From: Herminiimonas fonticola
GTDB lineage: Bacteria; Pseudomonadota; Gammaproteobacteria; Burkholderiales; Burkholderiaceae_D
Assembly: GCF_003293745.1 (NCBI RefSeq)
Contig: NZ_PTLZ01000001.1
Location: forward strand, 558,001 to 622,000
Length of the DNA stretch: 64,000 nucleotides
Direction of reading: 5' to 3'
Part shown: positions 10,096 through 19,501 of the stretch, in pieces
Layout: each line of letters begins with the position of its first letter
Numbering within the stretch: the stretch's first letter is position 1
Notes under the pieces: model-generated
Seen by the model: only the letters and a program-made list of their open reading frames with translations
What the model was told of the DNA's origin: nothing
Database searches by the model: none
Position numbers and translations under genes: made by a program

Positions 10096-10401
10096 TTACA
10101 GTACAACCTTTACCATCGGGTGCGACGACAGCGCACGGTACAAATTATCGAGTTGTTCGCGGCTGGTGGCACGCACCGTGACGGTCAGCGCCAGATAGTT
10201 GCCGCCCGAGGATGGGCGCATTTCCAGTTTGCCGGCGTGGAATTCCGGATCGTGCAATGTCACCAGTTCCACTATGGTTTGGGCGAATTGATCCTGCATT
10301 GCACCCATGATTTTGATGGGGAAGTCACTGGGATATTCGATCAGGCTTTCACTTGGGTCAATTGGTTTGGTCAGATCGATTGGTTTAGTCGGTTCAGTCA
10401 T
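10096..10401 (-). CDS. ybeD: YbeD/DUF493 (UPF0250) family protein
   Basis: 101-residue small cytoplasmic protein. The core [18 protein letters not shown] and the C-terminal [15 protein letters not shown] match the YbeD family, which has an ACT/regulatory-like ferredoxin fold. The first 20 residues hold a short imperfect repeat ([12 protein letters not shown]). YbeD is classically encoded between dacA/dacC and lipB, as here. Its molecular function is not established; gene order suggests a link with lipoate or cell wall. Confidence 0.9.
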   Translation of the reverse strand: MTEPTKPIDLTKPIDPSESLIEYPSDFPIKIMGAMQDQFAQTIVELVTLHDPEFHAGKLEMRPSSGGNYLALTVTVRATSREQLDNLYRALSSHPMVKVVL

Positions 10402-10489
10402 GATGGTGTTCTCTGTAGTTGCCTTTAGTTGCCAAAGCGCGCAACGATATCAATAGGGTGAGTCAGTGATGATGTGAGTCGCGTGCTTT

Positions 10490-11338
10490 TCACGCAATCT
10501 TCGCCGCTTGGTAAGCGCTGTATAACTTCTTGTATATGGGGCCGGGTTTGCCATTTGCTATGGCTAGGCCATCAATGGTAACGACAGGCAGCACTTCTTT
10601 TGAGGCCGAAGACAATAATACTTCGTCAGCCGCAAAAACTTCTGCACGCGAGATACGCTGCACCTTGAAAGGGATGTGGTCGGCGGCGCACAATTCTTCC
10701 ATCAAGCCGTAGCGTATTCCTTCCAGAATCAGGTTGTCGCGTGGTGGTCCGATCAGACAGCCATCCTTGACTACCCACACATTCGAGGCAGAGCCTTCAG
10801 TCAGAAAACCATCGCGAAACTGTATCGTTTCATTCGCGTCATGGGCTGCTGCATTTTGCGCGGCGAGCACATTGCCCAGCAGCGAGGTGGATTTGATTTC
10901 GCAGCGTAGCCAGCGTTTGTCTTCCATCGATACGCAGGCGACGCCGTTTTCGCGCGCGGCATCCGGCAAAGGAATCAGCGGATTACTCATGATGAAAACG
11001 GTCGGTATCGGCTCACTGTTCGGGAAGGCATGTGTGCGTTTGGCAACGCCGCGTGTGACCTGGATATACACCAGTTGATCGGCAGCTGGATGCAGTTGTA
11101 CGACTTCTTCTATCAGGTCCAGCCATTCCCGTTCAGTGTGCGGATTGGCTATGCTGACCGCAGCCAGACCGCGAAACAGGCGTGCCAGATGTTGTTTGGG
11201 GCGAAATAATTTGCGGTCATACACAGGGATGACTTCGTAAATTCCGTCGCCGAAAATAAAGCCTCTGTCCAGCACTGGCACTTTCGCTTCGGAAAGCGGA
11301 GTCAGCGTGCCGTTCAAGTATACGAAGGGATCGTCCAT
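10490..11338 (-). CDS. dat: D-amino acid aminotransferase (fold-type IV PLP enzyme)
   Basis: 282 residues from ATG 11338 (family start MDDPFVYLNG); the longer open frame to 11488 adds an unlikely arginine- and proline-rich leader that crosses the dacC terminator. The block VPVLDRGFIFGDGIYEVIPVYD is that of D-alanine aminotransferase/BcaT-like enzymes, with the PLP-binding lysine in RCEIKSTSLLGN. It probably interconverts D-alanine and D-glutamate for peptidoglycan, which suits its place between dacC and ybeD-lipB-lipA. Confidence 0.88.
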   Translation of the reverse strand: MDDPFVYLNGTLTPLSEAKVPVLDRGFIFGDGIYEVIPVYDRKLFRPKQHLARLFRGLAAVSIANPHTEREWLDLIEEVVQLHPAADQLVYIQVTRGVAKRTHAFPNSEPIPTVFIMSNPLIPLPDAARENGVACVSMEDKRWLRCEIKSTSLLGNVLAAQNAAAHDANETIQFRDGFLTEGSASNVWVVKDGCLIGPPRDNLILEGIRYGLMEELCAADHIPFKVQRISRAEVFAADEVLLSSASKEVLPVVTIDGLAIANGKPGPIYKKLYSAYQAAKIA

Positions 11339-11471
11339 GGCTGGGTTCGAATCGGGATTGAAGGGATGATTTTGGCACAAACGCTGCGGCCGTGCGTTGA
11401 AAACCTTGCAACAATCATGGTGTGCGAGCTTGAAAGGACGGCGCAAATGAGGTGTGCAAAAAACAGGAAGC

Positions 11472-11511
11472 AAAGAAAAGCGGCACATTCAAGCATGTTG
11501 AATGTGCCGCT
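11472..11511 (-). terminator. Terminator of dacC
   Basis: Perfect 14-bp arms AGCGGCACATTCAA and its complement (11479-11492, 11498-11511) with a 5-base loop, followed in the minus direction by TTTTCTTT. It lies 51 bases beyond the dacC stop, so dat is probably transcribed separately. Confidence 0.85.
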
Positions 11512-11561
11512 GAACTTACTGTCGCCGTTGCCTGTTAGTCAGGCAACCATGCCTGACAGCA

Positions 11562-12740
11562 TTAATGTATCCACAAACGGATCGAATCGAATGCGCGACC
11601 GAACAGGCCGGCTTGTCCCACTTGTTCCAGTGCCAGCACCGGCAATTCAGCTATGACTTTATTGTCACCGGACATCACCTTGATGGTGCCAACCTGGCTG
11701 TTTTTGTCGATAGGGGCGACCAGTGGGTCTTTGCGTGCCAGTACCGGTTTGATTTTTGCACCTTGGCCTTTTGGTACGGTTACATAAACATCATGCGTAA
11801 AGCCGATCTTGATACTGTTTTGCGAACCTTTCCAGACATTCGGGGTGGCGATCGCAACATCTTTTGAATACAGTTTTACCGCATCGAAATTCAGGAAGCC
11901 CCAGTTCAGCAGTTTCTGGCTTTCCTGTGCGCGCGACTGATCAGAAGCCGCACCAATCACCACAGAAATCAGGCGACGTTCATTGTTGCCATTCGGACGC
12001 TTGGCGGTAGAGATCAGGCAGTAACCGGCTTCTTGCGTATGGCCGGTCTTCATGCCGTCCACGCTTGGGTCCAGCCACAGCAGGCGATTGCGATTGGATT
12101 GCTTGATCTTGTTGTACGTGAATTCCTTGGTCGAATAAATTTTATAAAATTCTGGATGATCGTTGACCAGATGGGTTGCCAGAGTGGAAAGATCACGTGC
12201 AGTCGAATAATTATTCGGGCTAGGCAATCCATGCGAATTGGCGAAGCGGGTGGACTTCATGCCCATGCGTTCTGCTTCGCGATTCATCAGCACCGCAAAG
12301 GCATCTTCAGTACCGGCAACCGCTTCCGCCAATGCCACTGCAGCATCGTTACCCGATTGCACGATCAAGCCGTACAGCAAGTCGTTAACCGAAACCGGTA
12401 CGCGTGGCTCGATAAACATTTTCGAGCTTTCGGCATCAACCTTCCATGCCTTGGTCGAGACAGTGATCATTTGATTCAGGCTCAGGCGTTTTTCCTGGAT
12501 TGCGGAAAAGGCAATATAAGCAGTCATCAACTTGGTCAGCGACGCCGGTTCTATGCGCATGTCCGGCTCGTTCGATGCCAGAATTTGATTGCTGGTCGAA
12601 TCCAGTAACAGCCACGATTTGGCAGCAATAGTCGGTGCCGGAATGGCTTGTGCAAAAGACGTTTGTGCAAATGCGGTGCCGGTAACTGTGGCAGAAAGTG
12701 CAAGGACGCTGGCTGCGATGACCGCAAATAATTTTTTCAT
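11562..12740 (-). CDS. dacC: D-alanyl-D-alanine carboxypeptidase (PBP5/6 family)
   Basis: 392 residues from ATG 12740, which starts the signal peptide MKKLFAVIAASVLALSATV, cleaved near AFAQ (residue 26). Active-site motifs of a low-molecular-mass penicillin-binding protein are all present: SLTK with Ser67, SGN (YGLIVQSGND), and KTG (VDGMKTGHT). It trims D-Ala from peptidoglycan stem peptides in the periplasm. The C-terminal beta domain and a final amphipathic stretch are retained. The longer open frame to 12839 lacks a signal-like start. Confidence 0.94.
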   Translation of the reverse strand: MKKLFAVIAASVLALSATVTGTAFAQTSFAQAIPAPTIAAKSWLLLDSTSNQILASNEPDMRIEPASLTKLMTAYIAFSAIQEKRLSLNQMITVSTKAWKVDAESSKMFIEPRVPVSVNDLLYGLIVQSGNDAAVALAEAVAGTEDAFAVLMNREAERMGMKSTRFANSHGLPSPNNYSTARDLSTLATHLVNDHPEFYKIYSTKEFTYNKIKQSNRNRLLWLDPSVDGMKTGHTQEAGYCLISTAKRPNGNNERRLISVVIGAASDQSRAQESQKLLNWGFLNFDAVKLYSKDVAIATPNVWKGSQNSIKIGFTHDVYVTVPKGQGAKIKPVLARKDPLVAPIDKNSQVGTIKVMSGDNKVIAELPVLALEQVGQAGLFGRAFDSIRLWIH

Positions 12741-12845
12741 AAGACTTTGTATTGGGCACACGCGATGATGATGCGCATGCTGATTGAAGAAAGAGTGATT
12801 ATAGACTTGCGGCACTTGGACGGACATAGATGGAAACAAGTTCCA

Positions 12846-13469
12846 TCAAGCTCGCCACAATGCGATGACATGATTTTTGATGTGATGCAGCTTGCGACCA
12901 AAAAAATGATCAGCACCAGGCACCACGATTACCGGCAGATCTTGCGGGCGCGCCCATTCGAATACATTCGTCAGAGGGATCGTTTCGTCAAACTCGCCAT
13001 GAATCAGAATGGTATCGGCAGGCACGGTAGGCAAAGGCCATTTGCCCGGCGCAGAACCGACCAGTACCAGACGTTCGGCGGGGGTGCCTTGTTCTTCCAG
13101 ACGTTTTTGCAATTGCGTTTGCACGAAGGTGCCGAAAGAGAAGCCAGCCAGCGCAAACGGCACAGCCGGATATTGCCCACGTATATGCGCCAGCAGTTGC
13201 GCCATGTCGTCGGTTTCGCCCACTCCTTCATCGTATGCACCTTCGGAAGCGCCTACGCCGCGAAAATTCATGCGCACCGCCGCGTAGTTCAGCGCCACGA
13301 ATGCGCGCGCCAGCGTATGCACGACCTTGTTATCCATCGTGCCGCCGAACAGCGGATGCGGATGGCCGATCAGGGCGATGCCGCGCGGTGTCGTTTCAGG
13401 AAGATCCAAGGCGCATTCAAGTGCGCCGGCTGCACCTTGCAGGGAAAAACGTTGGGTTTGGGCGTTCAT
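12846..13469 (-). CDS. Alpha/beta hydrolase
   Basis: 207-residue cytoplasmic protein of the small serine-hydrolase type. It has the oxyanion segment GHPHPLFGGTMDNK, MNFRGVGASEG, the nucleophile elbow GFSFG, the acidic residue in HGEFDETIP, and the histidine in VPGADHFF. The relatives are COG2945-type hydrolases of unknown substrate. It precedes dacC on the same strand with about 105 bases between, so co-transcription is possible. Confidence 0.82.
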   Translation of the reverse strand: MNAQTQRFSLQGAAGALECALDLPETTPRGIALIGHPHPLFGGTMDNKVVHTLARAFVALNYAAVRMNFRGVGASEGAYDEGVGETDDMAQLLAHIRGQYPAVPFALAGFSFGTFVQTQLQKRLEEQGTPAERLVLVGSAPGKWPLPTVPADTILIHGEFDETIPLTNVFEWARPQDLPVIVVPGADHFFGRKLHHIKNHVIALWRA

Positions 13470-13518
13470 GTTTTATCTTGAATGACGGTGTTGCATTTTG
13501 AATATCGAGTGAAGAACT

Positions 13519-13839
13519 TTAGATTTTCAGGCGGGCGACGATTTTTCCACCGACCAGATGTTCATCGATGATTTCATCGATGTCGTGATTGTCGATATAC
13601 GTGTACCAGGTGCCTTGCGGATAAATCACGAGCACCGGGCCTTCTTCGCAGCGACCGAGACAACCGGATTGATTGATGCGCACATCGCCGCTGCGGCTCA
13701 AGCCGAGTTCCTTGATGCGAGCTTTCAGGTGTTGTTGCGCGGCATGCGCACCTTTTTCAGCACAACATTCGCGGCCATCGTCGCGTTGATTCATGCAAAT
13801 GAAAAGATGCTGGCCAAAATGTTGTTTGTTTTCGGTCAT
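13519..13839 (-). CDS. Thioredoxin-like 2Fe-2S ferredoxin
   Basis: 106 residues from ATG 13839 (GAGGA nine bases upstream); the longer frame adds only five residues. Four cysteines suited to a 2Fe-2S cluster are in HLFICMNQRDDGRECC and in SGCLGRCEEGP. This is the Shethna-type thioredoxin-fold (2Fe-2S) ferredoxin family. The electron partner is unknown. It lies between the VanZ gene and the hydrolase gene on the same strand. Confidence 0.85.
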   Translation of the reverse strand: MTENKQHFGQHLFICMNQRDDGRECCAEKGAHAAQQHLKARIKELGLSRSGDVRINQSGCLGRCEEGPVLVIYPQGTWYTYIDNHDIDEIIDEHLVGGKIVARLKI

Positions 13840-13876
13840 CAGGGTGTTCCTCAAAGACCGGAATGATACACCCGCA

Positions 13877-15034
13877 TCATTTTGCTTTCACGCGATGGCT
13901 CGCATGCAGCAGGAACCACAGAGCCGCAAGCGGCCACAGCAGCGATAGAAATTGTGCTGCACCGTTGAAGTTGAGGAATTTCCCTTGCACCCAGGTTTCC
14001 AGCGTGGCAATGAAATAGGGATTGGTCGGTGCCAGATTGATTGCGATCAGCGCGGCAATCAACAAGGCGACGGCACTGCGTCTTTGCGCAGAAGGCGGCA
14101 GGAAAGCAAAGCCGGTCAGCAATCCCATTCCCAGCAGCACGCCGCCTTGTGCACCCGGCGTGATCCAGGTGAAGGCGTTGTCCGGTGTAAAGAATAAAGC
14201 GGTAGCCAGCGTTTTGACTGCCAGTGCCGCGATCAATAATGCAAGCAGCAAAAGTGTGCGCGGAGCCTTGTCGCGCAACATGCTGAGCAAAGCCAGCAAG
14301 GCGCCACTCAGGCTCAATGCAGTAATGATCGTCTCGGCCAGCCAGTATTGTTCGACTGAAAGTTGTGCACCATTGCGCAATAAACTGCCCAGATCGACAG
14401 GCGTTTCCAGCAGCAGCGACAACCAGTCAGACAAAATCGGCAGCATTTGCCCGTTACCGAATAAATAGCTTTGCGGATAAATCTGCGCCAAAGGCCACAG
14501 TGCAAAAATGATCAAGCCGCGACTGGCTTGCGCAGAGAACCAGCGCTGTCGGTAGTAACGCAAGCGACTGCGTTCCAGCACCAGATGACTGCTGGCGCTA
14601 CCGATCAGCGCACCTATCAATGCGCCCAGACTGTTGGTGACGAAATCCAGATTCGACGCGACGCGATTCGGCAACAGGGTTTGCGTTGCTTCCATTGCGC
14701 CGGACAATACGATGCCTAACAGCAGTGCCAATATGACGGCGGCGCTACGCCGAATTTTTGGATGCAGAGAAAAAACAGTCAGGATGCCGAGCGGAATATA
14801 GCCGAGGATGTTGGTGGTGACGTCGAAACCGGTCCAGTAGCGTGGCAGTCCAGCCAGCAAATAGGTTTGCAGCGGCAGCCCCATGCTCTGCCAGCCTGTA
14901 AATGGATACAGGCTCGCATAGACGATCAGCAGTAGATACGCCAGCAAGGCCCCACGCGAAAAAGCCGACGCTTGCGGCGTCGGTGCGAGCGGCGGCAGCG
15001 GGTTTATTTTTTCGGTGGCAGTGTCGCTAACCAT
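13877..15034 (-). CDS. VanZ-like multi-spanning membrane protein
   Basis: 385 residues with about ten hydrophobic segments. The first 150 residues form the VanZ-like domain (NILGYIPLGILTVF, then an acidic/threonine helix GAMEATQTLLPNRVASNLDF). The second half adds further helices without a recognised domain. It overlaps the end of the transport lipoprotein gene by 31 bases, so it is probably translated with the MCE operon. VanZ proteins are membrane proteins of unclear biochemistry, so no activity is assigned. Confidence 0.78.
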   Translation of the reverse strand: MVSDTATEKINPLPPLAPTPQASAFSRGALLAYLLLIVYASLYPFTGWQSMGLPLQTYLLAGLPRYWTGFDVTTNILGYIPLGILTVFSLHPKIRRSAAVILALLLGIVLSGAMEATQTLLPNRVASNLDFVTNSLGALIGALIGSASSHLVLERSRLRYYRQRWFSAQASRGLIIFALWPLAQIYPQSYLFGNGQMLPILSDWLSLLLETPVDLGSLLRNGAQLSVEQYWLAETIITALSLSGALLALLSMLRDKAPRTLLLLALLIAALAVKTLATALFFTPDNAFTWITPGAQGGVLLGMGLLTGFAFLPPSAQRRSAVALLIAALIAINLAPTNPYFIATLETWVQGKFLNFNGAAQFLSLLWPLAALWFLLHASHRVKAK

Positions 15035-15630
15035 ACTGTCATTTCATCGATGATTGCATCACTCGCTACTGCCAATGCAGCAGCGCCACCTTGCGCATCT
15101 GCGCTGGTTGTCGGCACTTGTTTCACAAACATTTTTTGCGCACGCAGAATACGGCCGTCGAATATCGATGCACGCATCGCAATATTCGCGCTGCTTTTAC
15201 CTGCGCTATCGAAGCCTTGCGAAAAGTCATCGGCTTCAATCCGCAAGACTGGCAGATTGACCGCACCATCGGATGCCGGAACCACTACGCCGCCAGCTTG
15301 TGACAGACGCGACTTCAGGCGCAGCAGGAATAACTGGGCTGGCGCCATCGTCCATTTGCTCGCTGAATACGGACGTGGTTGCAAGTCGTTGGCGTAATTG
15401 AGTCTATAAAACATGGCTTGGCTGTCGAGCCAGATCGGTGCCTTGATGTCGGCAATGCTGAGGGCCGGCAGCGGTGCGCTTGCATTCACAGGAGTGTGTG
15501 AGCGCAGCGGGCCGAGATCGAAGAGCGCGGCAGCTTGCTGGTCGGTTGCGCACGCTGCGAGCAGCAAGCTGCTGCTTAATATGAACACAGCAGTGAGCGC
15601 TGTAGAAAATCGGCATGTCATGTTTTTCAT
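15004..15630 (-). CDS. ABC-type transport auxiliary lipoprotein (PqiC-like)
   Basis: 208-residue lipoprotein: lipobox LLLAAC with the lipidated Cys27. The remainder resembles the ABC-transport auxiliary component (DUF330/PqiC) family found at the end of MCE operons, including YSASKWTMAPAQL and EADDFSQGF. It should sit in the outer membrane facing the periplasm and receive or hand over lipid from the MCE protein encoded just upstream (21 bases). Confidence 0.85.
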   Translation of the reverse strand: MKNMTCRFSTALTAVFILSSSLLLAACATDQQAAALFDLGPLRSHTPVNASAPLPALSIADIKAPIWLDSQAMFYRLNYANDLQPRPYSASKWTMAPAQLFLLRLKSRLSQAGGVVVPASDGAVNLPVLRIEADDFSQGFDSAGKSSANIAMRASIFDGRILRAQKMFVKQVPTTSADAQGGAAALAVASDAIIDEMTVWLATLPPKK

Positions 15631-15651
15631 CGTAAGCCTTGAGCAATGATT

Positions 15652-16590
15652 TTATTTACTGGCAGGTGCGGTGAAGCCGGCTTCGCCCGGTCCTGGCTGC
15701 GCCGGCGTGGTGCCAAACAAGATGCTTTGTGGTTGCTGATTGACTGTTTCCAGCGTGCGATTGAGTGCGCGCATGGTGCTGCGGGTTTCATCGATCAGCG
15801 GTACGACTTCGTATTCGACGCGAGAGGCGGCCGAGCCGATATTGTTGACTGCTCCATTGAAACCGTTCAGCGGACCGTCAGGTGCATTCAGTCTGGTCGT
15901 GAGTTCATTCAGATTGCCGGTCAGGCGCGTTGCATCGTCGGACAGTTTATTCAACGATGTCAGCGCGTTGTCGGCCTTCAGCGTCAATGAAGGTAGTTTC
16001 TTGAGTGTAGGTTCCAGCTGATCGGGAATCTTGCCGACTTTGTTGGCGGCGTTGCTGACGTCCTTGAAGGCAGCCAGAATATCTTTCTGATTTTCTTCAG
16101 ACAGGACAGTGTTGAATTTTCCGATCACGACTTCGGTTTGTTTGAGAATTTCCATGCCACGTATCTGCAAGGTATCGAGGAAGCCCGGGCGCAGTTCGAT
16201 GCGCGCCACTTTCTTCGCTGTCGATGGCAGCAATGTTGGCTTGCTACCGTCGTCGTCCAGCTGAACGTAAGCGAGACCGGTGACACCTTGATAGCTGAGT
16301 GTGGCAAAGGTCGATTGCGTGATCGGCGTGTCTTTCGAGACGCTGAAACGGATCAGGATCTGACCAGGTTTTTGCGGATCGAACAGAACGGCATCAACGC
16401 GGCCGACGTCCAGCCCGCGATAGCGCACACCTGCTTGCGGATTGAGGCCAGGTACCGACAGCGTGGTGGCGATTTCGTAGGGAACGCGTTCTACCCGATC
16501 GCGATTGAACCACATGGCAATCAGCACCGCCGCGATCAATAGAAAGATCGTGAAAATGCCAGCCATTAATGCGTGTGCTTTATTTTCCAT
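15652..16590 (-). CDS. MCE-domain periplasmic lipid transport protein (MlaD-like)
   Basis: 312 residues: an N-terminal membrane anchor (about 8-28), one MCE domain (about 38-115, with NPQAGVRYRGLDVGRVDAV), then a long helical region with coiled-coil character. This architecture is that of substrate-binding MCE proteins that form hexameric rings in lipid transporters. It is encoded between the ATPase and the lipoprotein. Because one MCE domain is present and a PqiC-like lipoprotein replaces mlaC, the system resembles Mla/Ttg2 only in part. Confidence 0.9.
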   Translation of the reverse strand: MENKAHALMAGIFTIFLLIAAVLIAMWFNRDRVERVPYEIATTLSVPGLNPQAGVRYRGLDVGRVDAVLFDPQKPGQILIRFSVSKDTPITQSTFATLSYQGVTGLAYVQLDDDGSKPTLLPSTAKKVARIELRPGFLDTLQIRGMEILKQTEVVIGKFNTVLSEENQKDILAAFKDVSNAANKVGKIPDQLEPTLKKLPSLTLKADNALTSLNKLSDDATRLTGNLNELTTRLNAPDGPLNGFNGAVNNIGSAASRVEYEVVPLIDETRSTMRALNRTLETVNQQPQSILFGTTPAQPGPGEAGFTAPASK

Positions 16591-16608
16591 AATTGTTTTT
16601 CAGCTGGT

Positions 16609-17481
16609 TCACGATGCGCTGTCCTGGTGTTGACGTTGCTTTTGTTCCTGACGACTTTCTTCGGATGTATCCGGCATTGCTTCGATGGCGCGCAAACCGC
16701 GCTCACCGCGAAAAAACGTTTCAATAAACGGATGCTTGAACTCGACGACATTTTCCGGTTTGCAGTAGGCAATGATGTGTTTGTCAGCCAGCACGGCGAC
16801 ACGCGATGACAGCGAAAACAGCGTATCCAGATCATGCGTAACCATAACTACCGTCAAACGCATTTCATCGCGCAAGGTGCGTATCAGGTCGACAAAACTC
16901 TCGGATGCATTCGGGTCCAGCCCGGCGGTCGGCTCATCGAGAAACAGTAATTCCGGTTCCAGTGCCAGTGCACGGGCCAGTGCAACGCGCTTGATCATCC
17001 CGCCTGATAAATCGGATGGCATCTTCAGCGCATGTTCCGGGCCGATACCTGCCATTTGCAATTTCAACATTGCAGCTTCGCGTATTAATTGCTTGGGCAG
17101 TACGCGCAATTCGCGCATGGGTTGTGCCACGTTGTCGAACACCGTCAAGGCCGAAAACAGTGCGCCGTGCTGGAACAGCATGCCCCAGCGGTTACGCAGT
17201 TTTTGCAACTCTTGCTGGCTGATCCTGTTGATGTCTTCGCCGAAAATGCGAACTGTACCGCTCGCCGGATGATTCAAGCCCAGCATCTGCCGCAACAAAA
17301 CCGTTTTGCCTGAACCGGAGCCGCCCACTAGCGAAACGATTTCGCCCTGATTGATGCTCAGATTTACATTTTCATGGACGACGACATCGCCGAACTTGGT
17401 GCACAGATTTTCGATCTGGATGATGGGCTGGGCGCTCGTTTCTGCCGCGGGGCAGTCCATCATGTTTTCCGGTTGCTCCAT
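16609..17481 (-). CDS. ABC transporter ATPase (MlaF-like)
   Basis: 290 residues with Walker A GGSGSGKT, signature LSGGM, and Walker B ELLFLDEPTAGLDP, followed by the switch histidine in VVMVTHDL. It resembles MlaF/Ttg2A, the ATPase of phospholipid or toluene-tolerance transporters. Its ATG overlaps the permease stop by one base (TAATG), indicating coupled translation. The last 40 residues are glutamine- and arginine-rich and outside the ATPase fold. Confidence 0.92.
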   Translation of the reverse strand: MEQPENMMDCPAAETSAQPIIQIENLCTKFGDVVVHENVNLSINQGEIVSLVGGSGSGKTVLLRQMLGLNHPASGTVRIFGEDINRISQQELQKLRNRWGMLFQHGALFSALTVFDNVAQPMRELRVLPKQLIREAAMLKLQMAGIGPEHALKMPSDLSGGMIKRVALARALALEPELLFLDEPTAGLDPNASESFVDLIRTLRDEMRLTVVMVTHDLDTLFSLSSRVAVLADKHIIAYCKPENVVEFKHPFIETFFRGERGLRAIEAMPDTSEESRQEQKQRQHQDSAS

Positions 17482-18605
17482 TAAAACCCCACTCCGCTGA
17501 AGATGATGGCAAACACCGCATCCGCCAGAATCACAATGGTGATCGCACTGACGACGGAGATGGTGGTGCCTTCGCCCAGGCTTTCCGTATTCGGTTCTAT
17601 GCGCAAGCCGAAGTGGCAGGCGACTAATGCAATCAAGCCGCCGAATACGACGCCTTTACCCAAACCTATCCAGTAATTTGCCAATGGCACGGCATCCGGC
17701 AATTCGCGAATAAAGTATTTATACGATAAACCAAGTTCCAGATGAGCCGCGACCATGCCACCTATCAAGGCCATCGCATCTGTCCACACCACCAGCAAGG
17801 GCATGGCTATCGCCAGCGCAATGACTTTCGGCATGATCAGCCGGTATCCGTGCTGCAAGCCCATTACCAGCATTGCATCGAGTTCTTCATTGACGCGCAT
17901 CACGCCGAGTTGCGCCGTAATCGAAGAACCGGAACGTCCTGCCACCAGAATTGCTGCCAGCAAGGGGCCAAGCTCGCGTATCACGCTCATGCCCAGAATA
18001 TTGACGAGGAAGATATCGCCACCAAACTGATGCAATTGTTGTGCCGACAAATAAGACAGCACCACGCCAATTAAAAATCCCACCAGCGCAGTAATGCCTA
18101 ATGCTTGGTAACCGGCATGAAAAATATTCGCGGAAATTTCTTTCCACGGGCCACGTGCAGGTTCTTTTGCGAAGCGACCCAGATCAATTACCAGTTGGCC
18201 GATCAGGCTGACGAAGCCGGTCAGATGATCCAGCAACTTGTCCTTGAGTTGCCGCAGGGAAGTGGGTGCGTACCAGTATTTTTTCGGCGGCCTTATTAGA
18301 GCCAGGGTGCCGGTTTCTTCCAGTCTATGGAAAAAATTTTCATGTTGCGGTGCCAGCGTCAATTGCGCCGGACGTTTTTTGCCCCACGCATCCCATAATA
18401 ACTGTGCGCCTATGTAATCCAGCGCGGTCACTTGCGACAGATCCCAACGTACATCGGCTTCTTTGCAAATGGGTTGCAGCGCCGCAGTGATGGTTTGCAT
18501 CGTGTTGCCTTCTGCCAGTGCGCGAACCTGCCACGATCCCGCTAGCGTCGCAGTAGCATTGTCGTTCGGTGTATAACTGAGAGTAGGAGATGCATCGTTG
18601 GGCAT
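17481..18605 (-). CDS. STAS-like domain fused to MlaE-type permease
   Basis: 374 residues from ATG 18605; an in-frame ATG at 18656 would add 17 residues. Residues about 1-100 look like a STAS/anti-sigma-antagonist fold (DVRWDLSQVTALDYIGAQLL). The rest is the MlaE permease domain (GFLIGVVLSYLSAQQLHQFG, then GRSGSSITAQLGVMRVNEEL). In the E. coli Mla system the STAS protein MlaB is separate; here it is part of the permease. It is the first gene of the MCE operon and is divergent from birA. Confidence 0.88.
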   Translation of the reverse strand: MPNDASPTLSYTPNDNATATLAGSWQVRALAEGNTMQTITAALQPICKEADVRWDLSQVTALDYIGAQLLWDAWGKKRPAQLTLAPQHENFFHRLEETGTLALIRPPKKYWYAPTSLRQLKDKLLDHLTGFVSLIGQLVIDLGRFAKEPARGPWKEISANIFHAGYQALGITALVGFLIGVVLSYLSAQQLHQFGGDIFLVNILGMSVIRELGPLLAAILVAGRSGSSITAQLGVMRVNEELDAMLVMGLQHGYRLIMPKVIALAIAMPLLVVWTDAMALIGGMVAAHLELGLSYKYFIRELPDAVPLANYWIGLGKGVVFGGLIALVACHFGLRIEPNTESLGEGTTISVVSAITIVILADAVFAIIFSGVGF

Positions 18606-18707
18606 GCGGGAAGTGTAAGGGAGAAACGCGCGGGCGTCACGTACGGCACCGCACATCCATTAGCTGCATTGGTTCCGTCTGTGTAACCATCCCGCTACAA
18701 TGCGCAC

Positions 18708-19496
18708 ATGACATTGACCAACGCATCGCAAAATCTGGCCGCATTGTGCGAACCCAGTGCACAGAATATTGCCATCCGCATCGTCGCCGAGACGGGTTCG
18801 ACCAATGTCGATTTGCTGGCCGACGTGGCGCGACTCGCCGGCCCGACCTTGTTGTGGGCCGAGTTGCAAACTGCCGGCAAAGGTAGGGCAGGGCGTAGCT
18901 GGCATTCGACTGCCGGCTCTACGCTGACATTTTCTCTTGCGTGGAAATTTGCCTTGCCAGTTCAGGCGCTGGCGGGTTTGCCACTGGCAGTCGGTGTTGT
19001 CGTGGCGGAAACGCTGACATCATTCGGCGTGACTGCGGGGCTGAAATGGCCTAACGATGTATTAAAAGATGGCGACAAGCTGGCCGGCATATTGATCGAA
19101 ACGGCCGCGGATAAAACGGATCGCTCAGCGATCTGGACCATCATAGGAATCGGTATCAATCTTGCGCATGCACAGCAATTAAGCGAACAACTCGGTCGAG
19201 CAGTGGCCGATGCACCAGCGTTGGTAGCGCAACGTGTACAACTGATGGCCGCTTTGCTGAATCGCTTTAGTGTCGCCTTGCCAGAGTTTGAACAAAATGG
19301 ATTTGCTGCGTTTGCAGCAGCGTGGAATGCGCTGGATGCTTACGCCGGATGCAGCGTGAATATTCTGGATCAGGGAAAAATTCTGCATAGCGGAACAGTA
19401 GCTGGCGTCGACGACGCGGGTCGCTTGTTGCTGGATACGGCACAGGGTCGCATTGTGATAGTCGCTGGCGATGTATCGTTGCGAGTTGCAGAGTAA
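18708..19496 (+). CDS. birA: Biotin-[acetyl-CoA-carboxylase] ligase, no DNA-binding domain
   Basis: 262 residues. The catalytic domain has ETGSTN, GKGRAGRSWHS (biotinyl-AMP binding loop) and LKWPNDVL, followed by the C-terminal SH3-like domain. It attaches biotin to the biotin carboxyl carrier protein. The N-terminal winged helix of bifunctional BirA is missing, so it should not repress a biotin operon. The ATG is about 50 to 100 bases from the divergent permease start. coaX follows on the same strand. Confidence 0.93.
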   Translation: MTLTNASQNLAALCEPSAQNIAIRIVAETGSTNVDLLADVARLAGPTLLWAELQTAGKGRAGRSWHSTAGSTLTFSLAWKFALPVQALAGLPLAVGVVVAETLTSFGVTAGLKWPNDVLKDGDKLAGILIETAADKTDRSAIWTIIGIGINLAHAQQLSEQLGRAVADAPALVAQRVQLMAALLNRFSVALPEFEQNGFAAFAAAWNALDAYAGCSVNILDQGKILHSGTVAGVDDAGRLLLDTAQGRIVIVAGDVSLRVAE

Positions 19497-19501
19497 CGCA
19501 C

